Under the pieces are notes generated by a model, which ran no database searches, had not been told where the DNA came from, and worked only from the letters and a program-made list of their open reading frames with translations. The position numbers were made by a program, and so were the translations under genes. Shown piece after piece: positions 15,674 to 25,500 of a stretch of 64,000 nt of DNA (position 1 is its first letter; every line of letters starts with the position of its first letter). Origin of the DNA: Metabacillus litoralis. GTDB taxonomy: Bacteria > Bacillota > Bacilli > Bacillales > Bacillaceae. The stretch spans positions 522,047 through 586,046 of the forward strand of contig NZ_VOQF01000005.1 in NCBI RefSeq assembly GCF_007994985.1, given 5' to 3'.

Positions 15674-17362
15674 TTATATAGTAAACTGCCTTATATTATC
15701 TTTCATTTTCTGAATCCGTTCCACAAGCTTATATGAAGCATCTGACACTTCTTCAAGTGTTGTTAGCTGTTCCTCTCCCATTGCAGCAATGGCGATCACC
15801 TCTGATTTACTCAGTTTTGAACTATATTCAATCTCAGAAATAATCTGGCGAACAGATTCCATTTGTTTAAAAGCTTCTTGCATATGTGATGATATACGTT
15901 GATATTCAATTTCTTCATTTCTCGTGATTGTATGCTTTTTCAAAAAAGTAGATTTGAGTTGCTCAGTGATATTTATACTTTCATGAATGTCATTTAAATA
16001 AAAGCTAATTTGATCTTTAATGGAAGAAATCCTTTGATGAGTTTGAAGCGTCTCTTTCTCTGTTAGGTGAGAACGTTTATATAATTCATTGAATAGTTCG
16101 CTTGCTCTATTTATTTCCGTTTTGTTTTTAATTTCTTCTTCATCATTATGAAGTTGTCGTGACAGTAAATTAGGCTCTTTGGCGATAAGTCTTATAAGTC
16201 GATACATTTCATTAAAATGGTTTGTGGAGCGATAAATATACTCTAGATCAACATTTATTTGCTGTAACTTCTTATCATAATTGATAAATTTTTGCTCGAA
16301 GCTTTTAATTTGCTGTTGAATTTCTTCGTTCGTTTGAAGTGCTTCACTAGAGTGAGAATAGATTTTATTCGTTTTTAATAATATTTCGTTAAATGTTTGA
16401 AAAACAAGATCAAATGTAGAAGCTGACTTTCTAATAAGTTCATCCTGTTTATGTAGATTAATAGATATTGTTTGAGTTGCTTCTGCAACCTCTTCACCAG
16501 CAAGTCTGTTTTCAAGAATACTTTGGTGAATATCTTTAGAAGTTAGAACAACGAGGTCATTTGTATTTCTGACATTCACAATGATATCTTTCAGATTATA
16601 AAACATACGGTTATAAGAACGACATAAATCTCCAATCTCATTTTTGGATGGAATGGCTATTGCACCGATTGTTAAATTACCTTCTGCAATTTCATTTGTT
16701 TTCTTACCTAGAGCTCGGATTGGTTTGACAAAACTCCCAGAAATATACCATGCAAATAAAAAGGATAAAATAATTACACCTATAAACGAAGCTATATATA
16801 TAGTAATATCTCTTTTTAAACTGGTGACAATACTCTTTTGTGATAACTCACTTGCGTTCAGTGTTGATTGTAAAAGTGTTTGAACCTGGTTATCAATAAG
16901 ATCTGTTATGATTGTTATGTATTCATAGGTAGTATTTTTCTCGTCTGCGGGAGCATTACGTTGAATCTGTTCACCTAGCTTGTCAATATAGTCATTTGCA
17001 GATGATAAATTTTCTCTCACAGCACTAATTTCTTGGACAAATCGCCCTTTTTTATCATCTTTCTCAATTTGGTTTAAATTTTCTCTCATATTAGCAAGAA
17101 ACTCATATTGATTGCCTTCTCCAAAAGGAACTCTTCCATATGCGATATCGCGTATTTCATTATCGAGCTGCTGCTTTAATTCTCCATTAATAGTATTCGT
17201 TAATGTAATAGTCTCCATCATTGCGTTATATTGCTTAACATACCCAACAAACAAATAAATCTGAACACAATTAATCGCAGCAAGCGATAGAAGGATAACG
17301 ATAAATACTAGGATTAATCTTGTGCGTAATGAGAGGTCAGACAATTTTACATTCATTTTCAC
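15674..17362 (-). CDS. MCP-like transmembrane protein with degenerate signalling tip
   Basis: 562 residues laid out like a chemoreceptor: TM1 about 14-36, a periplasm-side four-helix-type sensor (37-184), TM2 about 185-208, HAMP 207-260, then a cytoplasmic coiled coil to the end. The C-terminal MCP stretch AAMGEEQLTTLEEVSDASYKL is well kept. The hairpin tip that binds CheA/CheW is not: where MCPs read [21 protein letters not shown]..., this has IAKEPNLL (Asn398) then a charged, unrelated stretch of almost the right length before ELYKRS. GTG 17362 is the start (GGGGGAG five bases before). It is encoded with a sensor kinase and a furanose importer, so it may relay a sugar signal rather than drive chemotaxis. 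Confidence 0.8.
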   Translation of the reverse strand: MKMNVKLSDLSLRTRLILVFIVILLSLAAINCVQIYLFVGYVKQYNAMMETITLTNTINGELKQQLDNEIRDIAYGRVPFGEGNQYEFLANMRENLNQIEKDDKKGRFVQEISAVRENLSSANDYIDKLGEQIQRNAPADEKNTTYEYITIITDLIDNQVQTLLQSTLNASELSQKSIVTSLKRDITIYIASFIGVIILSFLFAWYISGSFVKPIRALGKKTNEIAEGNLTIGAIAIPSKNEIGDLCRSYNRMFYNLKDIIVNVRNTNDLVVLTSKDIHQSILENRLAGEEVAEATQTISINLHKQDELIRKSASTFDLVFQTFNEILLKTNKIYSHSSEALQTNEEIQQQIKSFEQKFINYDKKLQQINVDLEYIYRSTNHFNEMYRLIRLIAKEPNLLSRQLHNDEEEIKNKTEINRASELFNELYKRSHLTEKETLQTHQRISSIKDQISFYLNDIHESINITEQLKSTFLKKHTITRNEEIEYQRISSHMQEAFKQMESVRQIISEIEYSSKLSKSEVIAIAAMGEEQLTTLEEVSDASYKLVERIQKMKDNIRQFTI

Positions 17363-17604
17363 TATATCTCCCCCTATTATTTATCTCTTTTTCTTTTACA
17401 ATCTTCATTTTTAAATAAATGTCTAAGGTAAGGTAGTTTTTCTTCTTATTAATATATGTGAAATTAAAACTCATATTATCAGAAAGTAGCAAGAAAATAC
17501 TGAATAATAAAAATATTATACTTTCACATAAAAATAATGCAATAAAATGTGTTGTGGCATTTTATTGCTAAATAATTTGAAATTTATTCAAAAGTTTATC
17601 CATT

Positions 17605-17633
17605 TCAATCTATTGTGGAAGCGCTTTATAATT
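17605..17633 (+). promoter_or_regulatory. Promoter with cre (CcpA) site before the furanose importer
   Basis: TTCAAT (17605-17610) and TATAAT (17628-17633) lie 17 bases apart. TGGAAGCGCTTTAT (17617-17630) fits the cre consensus TGNAANCGNWNNCW with one change and overlaps the -10, so catabolite repression by CcpA is likely. The weak -35 suits activation by the AraC-type regulator. The gap from 17363 to 17604 shows no other feature. Confidence 0.65.
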
Positions 17634-17702
17634 AGGATATACCAATTCTGGTAAAAATGCTATTTAAATCAAGGAATTGGAAGAAAAGGGGAGGAAATAC
17701 TT

Positions 17703-18722
17703 ATGCGAAAGTTATTCAAAGGAAAAGTACTACTATTTATGATGATGTCACTCATGCTTTTACTAGCTGCATGTAGCTCATCTGGTACTGGGGGAAATAC
17801 AGATAACTCAGATACTAGTTCAGGAGATTCAAAATCTAGTGATAAGCTAGTGATTGGTTTTTCACAGGTTGGTGCTGAAAGTGAATGGAGAACAGCTAAT
17901 ACAAAATCAATGCAGGATGCAATCAAGGCTGCAGGACATGAATTGAAGTTCTCTGATGCGCAACAAAAACAAGAAAATCAAATAAAAGCAATACGTTCAT
18001 TTATTGCTCAGAAAGTAGATGCAATTGTCTTTTCACCAGTTGTTGAAACTGGATTTGAAACTGTTTTACAAGAAGCTAAAGATGCAGGAATTCCAGTTTT
18101 TCTTTCAGATCGAGCTGTTGACATTGAAGATGACTCATTATGGGTAACATTCTTAGGATCTGACTTTGTAGAAGAGGGAAGAAAAGCTGCTAACTGGTTA
18201 GTGGAAGAAACAGCTGATGTAGAAGGTGATGTAAATATTGTTGAATTGCAAGGAACTGTAGGTTCAGCACCTGCAATTGATCGTAAAGAAGGATTTGAAG
18301 AAGTTATAGCAGATCATCCTAATCTGAAAATCACTAAATCTCAGACAGGAGACTTTACACGTGCAAAAGGTAAAGAAGTTATGGAAGCGTTCTTAAAGTC
18401 AGATGGAGATAACATTGATGTTCTTTATGCTCATAACGATGACATGGCAATAGGTGCTATTCAGGCAATTGAAGAATATGGGTTAAAACCAGGTGAAGAT
18501 ATCAAGATTATCGGTGTAGATGCAGTTAAAGGAGCTTTTGAGGCTATGGCTGCCGGAAAGATGAATGTAACTGTAGAGTGTAACCCGTTATTTGGTCCGC
18601 AAATGGTTGATTTAATTGAGGCACATCTAGCTGGTGAAACAATTGAAAAGCGTGTAGCTGTTGAAGAAAGCATGTACACAATGGATCAAGCTGAAGAGCT
18701 ACTTCCAACACGTGAATATTAA
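17703..18722 (+). CDS. ytfQ: YtfQ-type furanose-binding lipoprotein of an ABC importer
   Basis: 339 residues. The signal peptide ends in lipobox LAAC with Cys24, so the mature protein is tethered to the outer face of the membrane; a Ser/Asp/Gly linker follows to residue 45. The binding domain follows E. coli YtfQ closely in phrases such as IGFSQVGAESEW, QQKQENQIKAIRSF, ELQGTVGSAPAIDRK, SQTGDFTRAKGKEVME and YAHNDDMAIGAIQAI. YtfQ binds galactofuranose and arabinose-type furanoses. The start follows GGGGAGG. First gene of the ytfQRT-yjfF operon; the separate spacing to ytfR (220 bases with a repeat) suits higher expression of the binding protein. Confidence 0.9.
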   Translation: MRKLFKGKVLLFMMMSLMLLLAACSSSGTGGNTDNSDTSSGDSKSSDKLVIGFSQVGAESEWRTANTKSMQDAIKAAGHELKFSDAQQKQENQIKAIRSFIAQKVDAIVFSPVVETGFETVLQEAKDAGIPVFLSDRAVDIEDDSLWVTFLGSDFVEEGRKAANWLVEETADVEGDVNIVELQGTVGSAPAIDRKEGFEEVIADHPNLKITKSQTGDFTRAKGKEVMEAFLKSDGDNIDVLYAHNDDMAIGAIQAIEEYGLKPGEDIKIIGVDAVKGAFEAMAAGKMNVTVECNPLFGPQMVDLIEAHLAGETIEKRVAVEESMYTMDQAEELLPTREY

Positions 18723-18848
18723 GGCTCTTTTCTGAAAGATTTTTGCTAAGAAAAGATGCTACTAGACTTAATACACTGCTGTTTTCTTTAAGTACTGATC
18801 AACAAAATTTCCGAAAACAGCCTTATTAAAATTTTAGCAAACCTAGAG
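18722..18848. repeat. Degenerate intergenic repeat, family B copy 2
   Basis: It shares AGGCTCTTTTCTGAAA, GAAAAGATGC-ACTAGA and CGAAAA-AGCC blocks with 503-660. Its ends are inverted (GGCTCT and AGAGCC). It lies inside the operon, between ytfQ and ytfR. Confidence 0.55.
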
Positions 18849-18942
18849 CCACTAAGTCATAGCGAAGTCATCTTTAAAGAGACTTAAAGCTAATTCTTAT
18901 GTGGCTTTATATATCAGAAGATCTCTGTGAGGAGGAAATATT

Positions 18943-20466
18943 ATGCAGCAGAAGCATACTCCGATGCTTGTTATGGAAGGGATAACAAAGGAGTTTCCAG
19001 GAGTAAAAGCTTTGTCAAATGTACATTTGAATTTATATCCGGGCGAAGTTCATGCCTTGATGGGTGAAAATGGCGCTGGTAAGTCAACATTAATCAAAGT
19101 GCTAACAGGTGTATATACAATTGATGAAGGTACCGTAACTCTTGAAGGTAAAAACATTAAAGTATCAAATCCCTTAGATGCTCAGGATTTAGGTATTAGT
19201 ACGGTTTATCAAGAGGTTAATCTCTGTACAAACTTATCTGTCGTCGAAAACATATTTATCGGCCGTGAAATCATGAAAAGAGGTCGGATCAATTGGAAAG
19301 AAATGAATCGCCAAGCAAAAGATCTATTAAAAACAAGGCTTAACTTAGATATTGATGTGACAAAATTATTATCCTCCTATTCAGTAGCTATTCAGCAAAT
19401 GATTGCTATTGCACGTGCTCTTAATGTCTCAGCAAAAGTATTAATTTTAGATGAACCAACTTCAAGTCTTGATAAAAATGAAGTAAATCACTTATTTAAT
19501 GTAATTCGAAAATTGAAAAGTGAAGGCTTGGCGATTGTTTTTGTTAGTCATTTCCTTGATCAAATTTATGAAATTACCGATCGTTTAACTGTTTTGCGAA
19601 ATGGTCAATGGATTGGTGAATATATGACAAAAGAGATCACAAGATTTGATCTTGTCACAAAGATGATAGGCAAGGAATTAACTGAGCTTGGTCAAAAAGC
19701 GAAAAGTATTGGTGGGGCAAAAGGAATGAATAATAATCTTTTCTTGGAAGGGAAAAATGTATCAAAACAAGGTAATATAGATGCATTTGATCTTAGTATT
19801 TACGAGGGTGAAATAGTTGGTCTTGCAGGTCTTCTTGGTTCAGGAAGAACAGAGTTAGCAAGATTATTATTTGGTGCCGATAAAGCAGATACTGGAGAGA
19901 TTTTTATACAAGGTAAGAAGACAAAGTTGAGCTCACCTAAACAGGCTATTTCAAAAGGGATCGCTTTTTGCTCTGAAAACAGGAAAACAGAGGGCATTAT
20001 ACCAGATTTGACGATTCGTGAAAATATGATTCTTGCCATTCAAGGGATACAAGGTTGGTTTAATTATATTCCAAAGAAAAAGCAAATCGAAATAGCTGAT
20101 GAATATGTGAAGCTACTAAATATAAATCCACCAAATCCAGAGCAATTAATTAAAAATTTGAGCGGTGGAAATCAGCAAAAGGTCATGTTAGCAAGATGGT
20201 TAATAACAAACCCTAAACTTCTAATCCTTGATGAACCAACAAGAGGAATCGATATTGGGGCAAAAGCTGAAATCCAAAAACTTATGCTTTCTTTAAGTGA
20301 AGAAGGAATGTCTATTTTATTTGTTTCTTCAGAATTAGAAGAAGTAATTAGAACGTGTAGAAAGATTGCCGTTTTGAGAGATCACAAGAAGGTTTCAGAA
20401 ATTGAAAATAATCAACATGTTACCCAAAAAGACATAATGAAGGCAATGGCTGGAGGAATGGTATGA
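18943..20466 (+). CDS. ytfR: Furanose ABC importer ATPase, two nucleotide-binding domains (YtfR-like)
   Basis: 507 residues with two ABC domains in tandem, as usual for the ribose/galactose class. NBD1 has Walker A GENGAGKST near 44-52 and Walker B LILDEPTSS. NBD2 has a divergent A loop (GLLGSGRTE), the signature LSGGNQQK and LILDEPTRG. The phrases GIAFCSENRKTEGII and LSGGNQQKVMLARWL track E. coli YtfR. It powers import by the YtfT and YjfF permeases on the cytosolic side. The start follows AGGAGG. It ends two bases before ytfT. Confidence 0.93.
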   Translation: MQQKHTPMLVMEGITKEFPGVKALSNVHLNLYPGEVHALMGENGAGKSTLIKVLTGVYTIDEGTVTLEGKNIKVSNPLDAQDLGISTVYQEVNLCTNLSVVENIFIGREIMKRGRINWKEMNRQAKDLLKTRLNLDIDVTKLLSSYSVAIQQMIAIARALNVSAKVLILDEPTSSLDKNEVNHLFNVIRKLKSEGLAIVFVSHFLDQIYEITDRLTVLRNGQWIGEYMTKEITRFDLVTKMIGKELTELGQKAKSIGGAKGMNNNLFLEGKNVSKQGNIDAFDLSIYEGEIVGLAGLLGSGRTELARLLFGADKADTGEIFIQGKKTKLSSPKQAISKGIAFCSENRKTEGIIPDLTIRENMILAIQGIQGWFNYIPKKKQIEIADEYVKLLNINPPNPEQLIKNLSGGNQQKVMLARWLITNPKLLILDEPTRGIDIGAKAEIQKLMLSLSEEGMSILFVSSELEEVIRTCRKIAVLRDHKKVSEIENNQHVTQKDIMKAMAGGMV

Positions 20467-20467
20467 C

Positions 20468-21490
20468 ATGATGAAATCTAAACTATTTTGGCCAATCATT
20501 GTATTGGTATTAATCCTTTTAATCAATCTATTTTTTGATAAAAGCTTCTTTTCTATTGAAGTAAGAAACGGACATTTAGCAGGTAGTTTAATAGATATCT
20601 TAAATAGGGGTGCACCTCTTATTCTCATTTCTATTGGAATGACATTAGTTATTGCAACAAAAGGAATTGATCTTGGTGTTGGTTCAGTCATTGCAATGGC
20701 TGGTGCAGTTGGAGCTATGACAGTAAGTGGAGCAAGTGGTGACAGCTTAGTCCCACTATTTATGGCAATTGCTTTTGTGATTGGAATTTCATTATTAACA
20801 GGTGTCTGGAATGGTGTTCTCGTATCACATATAGGAGTACAACCAATTGTGGCTACTCTCATATTAATGGTTGCTGGTAGAGGGGTCGCACAGCTAATTA
20901 CAGACGGACAAATCATGACTGTTTATTATGATCCTTACACGTTTATCGGTGGAGGTTATCTTTTCATGATTCCCTTTTCCATTTTTATTGTAGCGGCAGT
21001 TTTAGCAATTGCGTCTTTTTTAACGAGAAAAACAGCAATTGGTTTATTTATTGAATCTGTTGGTGCAAATCCTGAGGCAAGTCGTTTGTCAGGTATAAAC
21101 TCTAAAAACATTCTTTTAATGGTTTATATGTTTTCTGGTCTTTGTGCTGGTATTGCCGGGTTAATTTTAAGTTCTAATGTTGCAAGTGCTGATGGAAATA
21201 ATGCTGGTCTTTGGTATGAGCTTGATGCAATTTTAGCAGTAGTAATAGGTGGTACTTCGTTAAATGGCGGAAGATTTTATTTAATGGGAACCGTCATTGG
21301 CGCTCTTATTATTCAAAGCTTAACAACAACAATTTATTCAATTGGGATAGCACCTGAGATAAATCTTGTTGTTAAAGCGGTTGTTGTATTAATTGTTTGT
21401 TTATTACAATCACCAGAGTTTAGAAAGAAATTGACAAATTATTTTCCTGCAAGAAAAACAGCGAAAAAAAGTGAGGGGGTTACTTTATGA
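20468..21490 (+). CDS. ytfT: Furanose ABC importer permease (YtfT-like)
   Basis: 340 residues, about eight to ten membrane segments, with the branched-chain/ribose permease signature (GIDLGVGSVIAMAGAVGA, and a C-terminal GGTSLNGGRFYLMGTVIGA). It forms half of the membrane channel with YjfF. It starts one base after the ytfR stop and overlaps yjfF by four bases, so translation is coupled. Confidence 0.9.
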   Translation: MMKSKLFWPIIVLVLILLINLFFDKSFFSIEVRNGHLAGSLIDILNRGAPLILISIGMTLVIATKGIDLGVGSVIAMAGAVGAMTVSGASGDSLVPLFMAIAFVIGISLLTGVWNGVLVSHIGVQPIVATLILMVAGRGVAQLITDGQIMTVYYDPYTFIGGGYLFMIPFSIFIVAAVLAIASFLTRKTAIGLFIESVGANPEASRLSGINSKNILLMVYMFSGLCAGIAGLILSSNVASADGNNAGLWYELDAILAVVIGGTSLNGGRFYLMGTVIGALIIQSLTTTIYSIGIAPEINLVVKAVVVLIVCLLQSPEFRKKLTNYFPARKTAKKSEGVTL

Positions 21491-22482
21491 TGAACAAACT
21501 TCATTTAGACTCAAAACAACTTCCCTTAATTGCGACAATTTCGCTATTTATTTTGATGTATTTATTCGGATCTTTAAGATATACAGGCTTCTTTTCAACA
21601 CAAGTATTTTTAAATCTTTTCATTGATAATGCATTTTTGATCGTTGTTGCAGTCGGAATGACATTTGTCATTTTATCGGGTGGAATCGACCTTTCAGTAG
21701 GCTCTGTTATTGCATTAACTAGTATGGTAGCAGCAAGTTTAACGATGAATGCTCAGCTATCTCCATGGTTAGTCGTTCCTATTAGTTTACTAGTTGGGAC
21801 AATACTTGGGTTTGGTATGGGCTGTCTTATCCATTTCTTCAATTTACAGCCATTTATTGTCACACTTGCCGGGATGTTTCTAGCAAGAGGATTAAGTTAC
21901 TTAATCAGTGTAGAAACAATTTCAATAGATAGTCCGTTTTTCAGCTTTATGGCGAGTACACGAATACCAATTGGTGGAGGGAATTTCATTTCGATTAGTG
22001 TAATCATTGCTTTAATCGTCGTGTTAGCAGCGATCTATATTGCTCATTTTTCCAAATATGGACGTAATATCTATGCTATAGGTGGAAATGAACAATCTGC
22101 ACTATTAATGGGATTACCTGTTGGACGAACAAAAATCATGATTTATACAGTGAGTGGTTTTTGTGCTTCTCTTGCTGGGTTAATATTTACCTTTTATATG
22201 CTATCTGGTTATGGGTTGCATGCAAATGGACTTGAATTAGATACGATTGCTGCTGTTGTTATTGGAGGAACATTGCTTACTGGTGGTGCTGGTTATGTAG
22301 CCGGAAGTGTTGTAGGTGTACTTATTTTAGGTATTATTCAGACGGTTATTGTTTTTGAAGGAACATTAAGCTCATGGTGGACTAAAATCGCCATTGGTGT
22401 ATTGCTATTATTGTTCATTGTACTGCAGCGAGTGATCGTAATTAGAAGCAAAACGAACAAGTCCGCAGTATCTACGCATTAA
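21487..22482 (+). CDS. yjfF: Furanose ABC importer permease (YjfF-like)
   Basis: 331 residues with the same fold as YtfT but a different sequence. GGIDLSVGSVIALTSM, LQPFIVTLAGMFLARG and the C-terminal GTLSSWWTKIAIG phrase follow E. coli YjfF. Four-base overlap with ytfT. A second, distinct permease is the hallmark that separates the furanose (Ytf) importer from ribose or xylose importers with a single permease gene. It is 40 bases upstream of the first giant hydrolase, probably the same transcript. Confidence 0.9.
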   Translation: MMNKLHLDSKQLPLIATISLFILMYLFGSLRYTGFFSTQVFLNLFIDNAFLIVVAVGMTFVILSGGIDLSVGSVIALTSMVAASLTMNAQLSPWLVVPISLLVGTILGFGMGCLIHFFNLQPFIVTLAGMFLARGLSYLISVETISIDSPFFSFMASTRIPIGGGNFISISVIIALIVVLAAIYIAHFSKYGRNIYAIGGNEQSALLMGLPVGRTKIMIYTVSGFCASLAGLIFTFYMLSGYGLHANGLELDTIAAVVIGGTLLTGGAGYVAGSVVGVLILGIIQTVIVFEGTLSSWWTKIAIGVLLLLFIVLQRVIVIRSKTNKSAVSTH

Positions 22483-22522
22483 TAAGTAGATGAAAAAATG
22501 AAAAATTCCTATTGGAGAGTGA

Positions 22523-25500
22523 ATGATGAGAACGAGTAAAAAGAAATATATTTCTATTTTCGTACTATCTATCATGTTATTTAGCACCCTTTTAGGATCG
22601 TTTCAACCAGTTGCTTCTGCAGAAGAAGGAAATACTTTGATTTTACATTATGATATGAAAACATTTGCTGAGGATCCGAATGGTGCAATTAAAGTAAAAG
22701 ATCTCTCAGATAAAGGATTGGATGGAACTTTCAAAAATCCTGAAAATGGTCAAATGGTCAATAATTCAGAAGCAGGTTATATCTCTTTTAATGGAGGTAA
22801 TTCAAATTCAAAAAGTGGCTATATTGAAATTCCGAAATTTAATGATGGAACTGATCTATTAACTGGAGTAGAGGATGTCACAATATCCTCTCTTGTTAAC
22901 TGGAATAATGATGGACAAAACCGTTGGATCTTTGGTTTAGGAAAAGTCTCAAGTGATATCGAAAACGGTAACAGCTATTTTTTTGCTACGCCCAGACATG
23001 GGATAGACAATAGTAATGTTGCTGCAACTGGAATTTCTCAGGCTGGTTGGCGAAATGAAGCACTTATCCGAGGAAAAGAGGGATTAAAAGCTAATTCATG
23101 GGAAGTTGTAACCGTTGTATTTTCAGGCTCTACAGATACATTATCACTATATGTAAATGGTGTGAAAGTAGCATCTGGTTCGGCTAAAGGGAAAAAGCTA
23201 GCTGACATTATTGATTCAACTGCAAGCTTTTCTGGGTTTATTGGTAAATCAATTTTTCAAAATGATCCTTATTATAAAGGGATGATTGGAGATTTCCAAG
23301 TACATAGTAAAGCTTTTACAGATGACGAAGTAAAAGTGCTAGCTACTGAAACTGCTAGTAAAATTAACGAAATTGATCAGCTTGTTATTGAAGACGCGGA
23401 GAATTCTTTGGATGTAGCGAATTATTTAACAAATGGAGATAGTGATAAAGATCAAATAAAACATACTATTAATCTTCCGAAAAAGGGAAAACATGATGTT
23501 GATCTTACTTGGAAATCAAATAATACAGAAGTACTTACAAATGAAGGGGTGGTAACAAGACCATCTGCTGATAGTCCTGATGCTGTAGTTGAGCTTACAG
23601 CAACACTTTCTTATAAAGAACTAACAGTAGAAAAGACATTTAGTGTAACAGTGATAAGTGATTTTTCCAATCAACAACGAGCTGAATTAGATGCTCAAAA
23701 GTTAAAGATTGTTAATCAAAATAATGTGAAAGGAAATATGAGTTTACCATCAACGGGAGAAAATGGTTCAACAATTAAATGGGAATCCTCTGATCCTGCA
23801 GTCATCAAGGGATCTCTGCAAGCTTCAGAAAATCCAAAATTACTTGGATGGGTAACACGACAGGAAAATGATACCGTCGTTACATTAACAGCAACTGTTA
23901 CGAATGGTACAGCAGAAATGAAAAAGAACTTTGAGGTTGAAGTTAAAAAGAACCCAGGAAAAAAAGAATATGATGCTTATTTCTTTTCTTACTTCACAGG
24001 AGAGTATGAAGGTGGAGAGGAAATCTCCTTTGCAACAGCTGAGGACCCATTAAAGTGGAGAGCATTAAATAATGGACAATCAGTTATTCAATCAACAATG
24101 GGTGAAAAAGGTTTAAGAGATCCATTTATTATGAGATCACCAGAGGGTGATAAATTCTACATGATTGCAACAGATTTGAAGATGGGAGAAAGTACAAATT
24201 TTGACCAAGCTCAAATAACTGGAAGTCATGCAATTATGATCTGGGAATCAGAGGATCTAGTCAATTGGAGCGAACAACGAATGGTGGAGGTTGCTCCAAA
24301 AACAGGAGGAAACACGTGGGCACCTGAGGCTTATTATGATAAAAAAGCAGGCGAATATGTTGTATTTTGGGCATCATCAATGAAGAACGAAGAAACATAT
24401 GGAGATTTTCCTAACGGAAGACCTGCTGGTCAGTATAATGTGATGTACTATGCAACAACAAGAGATTTTCATTCATTTTCAGAGCCAAAGGTGTTTATAG
24501 ACGAGGGGTTCCCTACGATTGATACAAGCTTTATAGAAAATGAAGGATCACTATATCGTTTTACGAAATCAGAAGTTGGCTATAAAGTTTATTACGAAAA
24601 AGCAACTGATATTTTTTATGATAAAGATGGAATAGAGGAAAACGGTTATCAATTTGATCCAATTGCAGGAACGAAAAATGGCAATCGTGGATTAATTGGT
24701 CATGGTGGTAATAATGAAGGTCAAACTGTATTCAAAGATATTCATGAAGACAAGTGGTATTTGTTTTTAGATTCGTGGCCTTATCATGTTCGATGGACAA
24801 ACGATTTAGATGATGGTCAGCAATTAGTGAATAATGTGCTAGATGATTCAGAATATGCCCTTCCACCAGGTCCTCGACATGGAACAGTTATCCCAATAAC
24901 AAGGGATGAATACAATGCTCTACAAGAGAAGTATGGAATGGAAGATCAAGAGCCTTCTAAAGAGCCAGTTGTTCATTATTCATTTGATTCAATAGATGGT
25001 GCAACTGTAAAGGATGATTCAGGTAATGGTCATGACGCTCAATTAGTAGGTGGTGCAGAAGTAGATTCAGATGATACAGTAGGACACTCTTCAGGTTCAA
25101 TAAATCTTGATGGAACAACTGGATATGTTGAATTACCAGAAAACATCATTAAGAATTTGAACTTAAAAGGAATGACAATGTCCAGCTGGGTGAAAGTGAA
25201 AGATAATCAAACAAATCAGCGAATCTTTGATTTTTCCTCTGATACAGGAAGAACAGCAAACAGAAACACGATGTATTTAAGTACACAAGGTGATTCAGGG
25301 AATTTAGAGTTTGCAACAGTTACACCTTTCACTGAGAAATTTAGTAGTGCTTCAGCTACTTTAGCAGACAATTATAAATATGCCATCACAGCACCAAAAT
25401 TATCCACAACAGAATGGCATCATGTGGCTGTTACAATTGAAGATTTTGATGCTGTCATTTATGTAGATGGTAAAGAGGTAGCAAGAAACTCTACTTTTAA

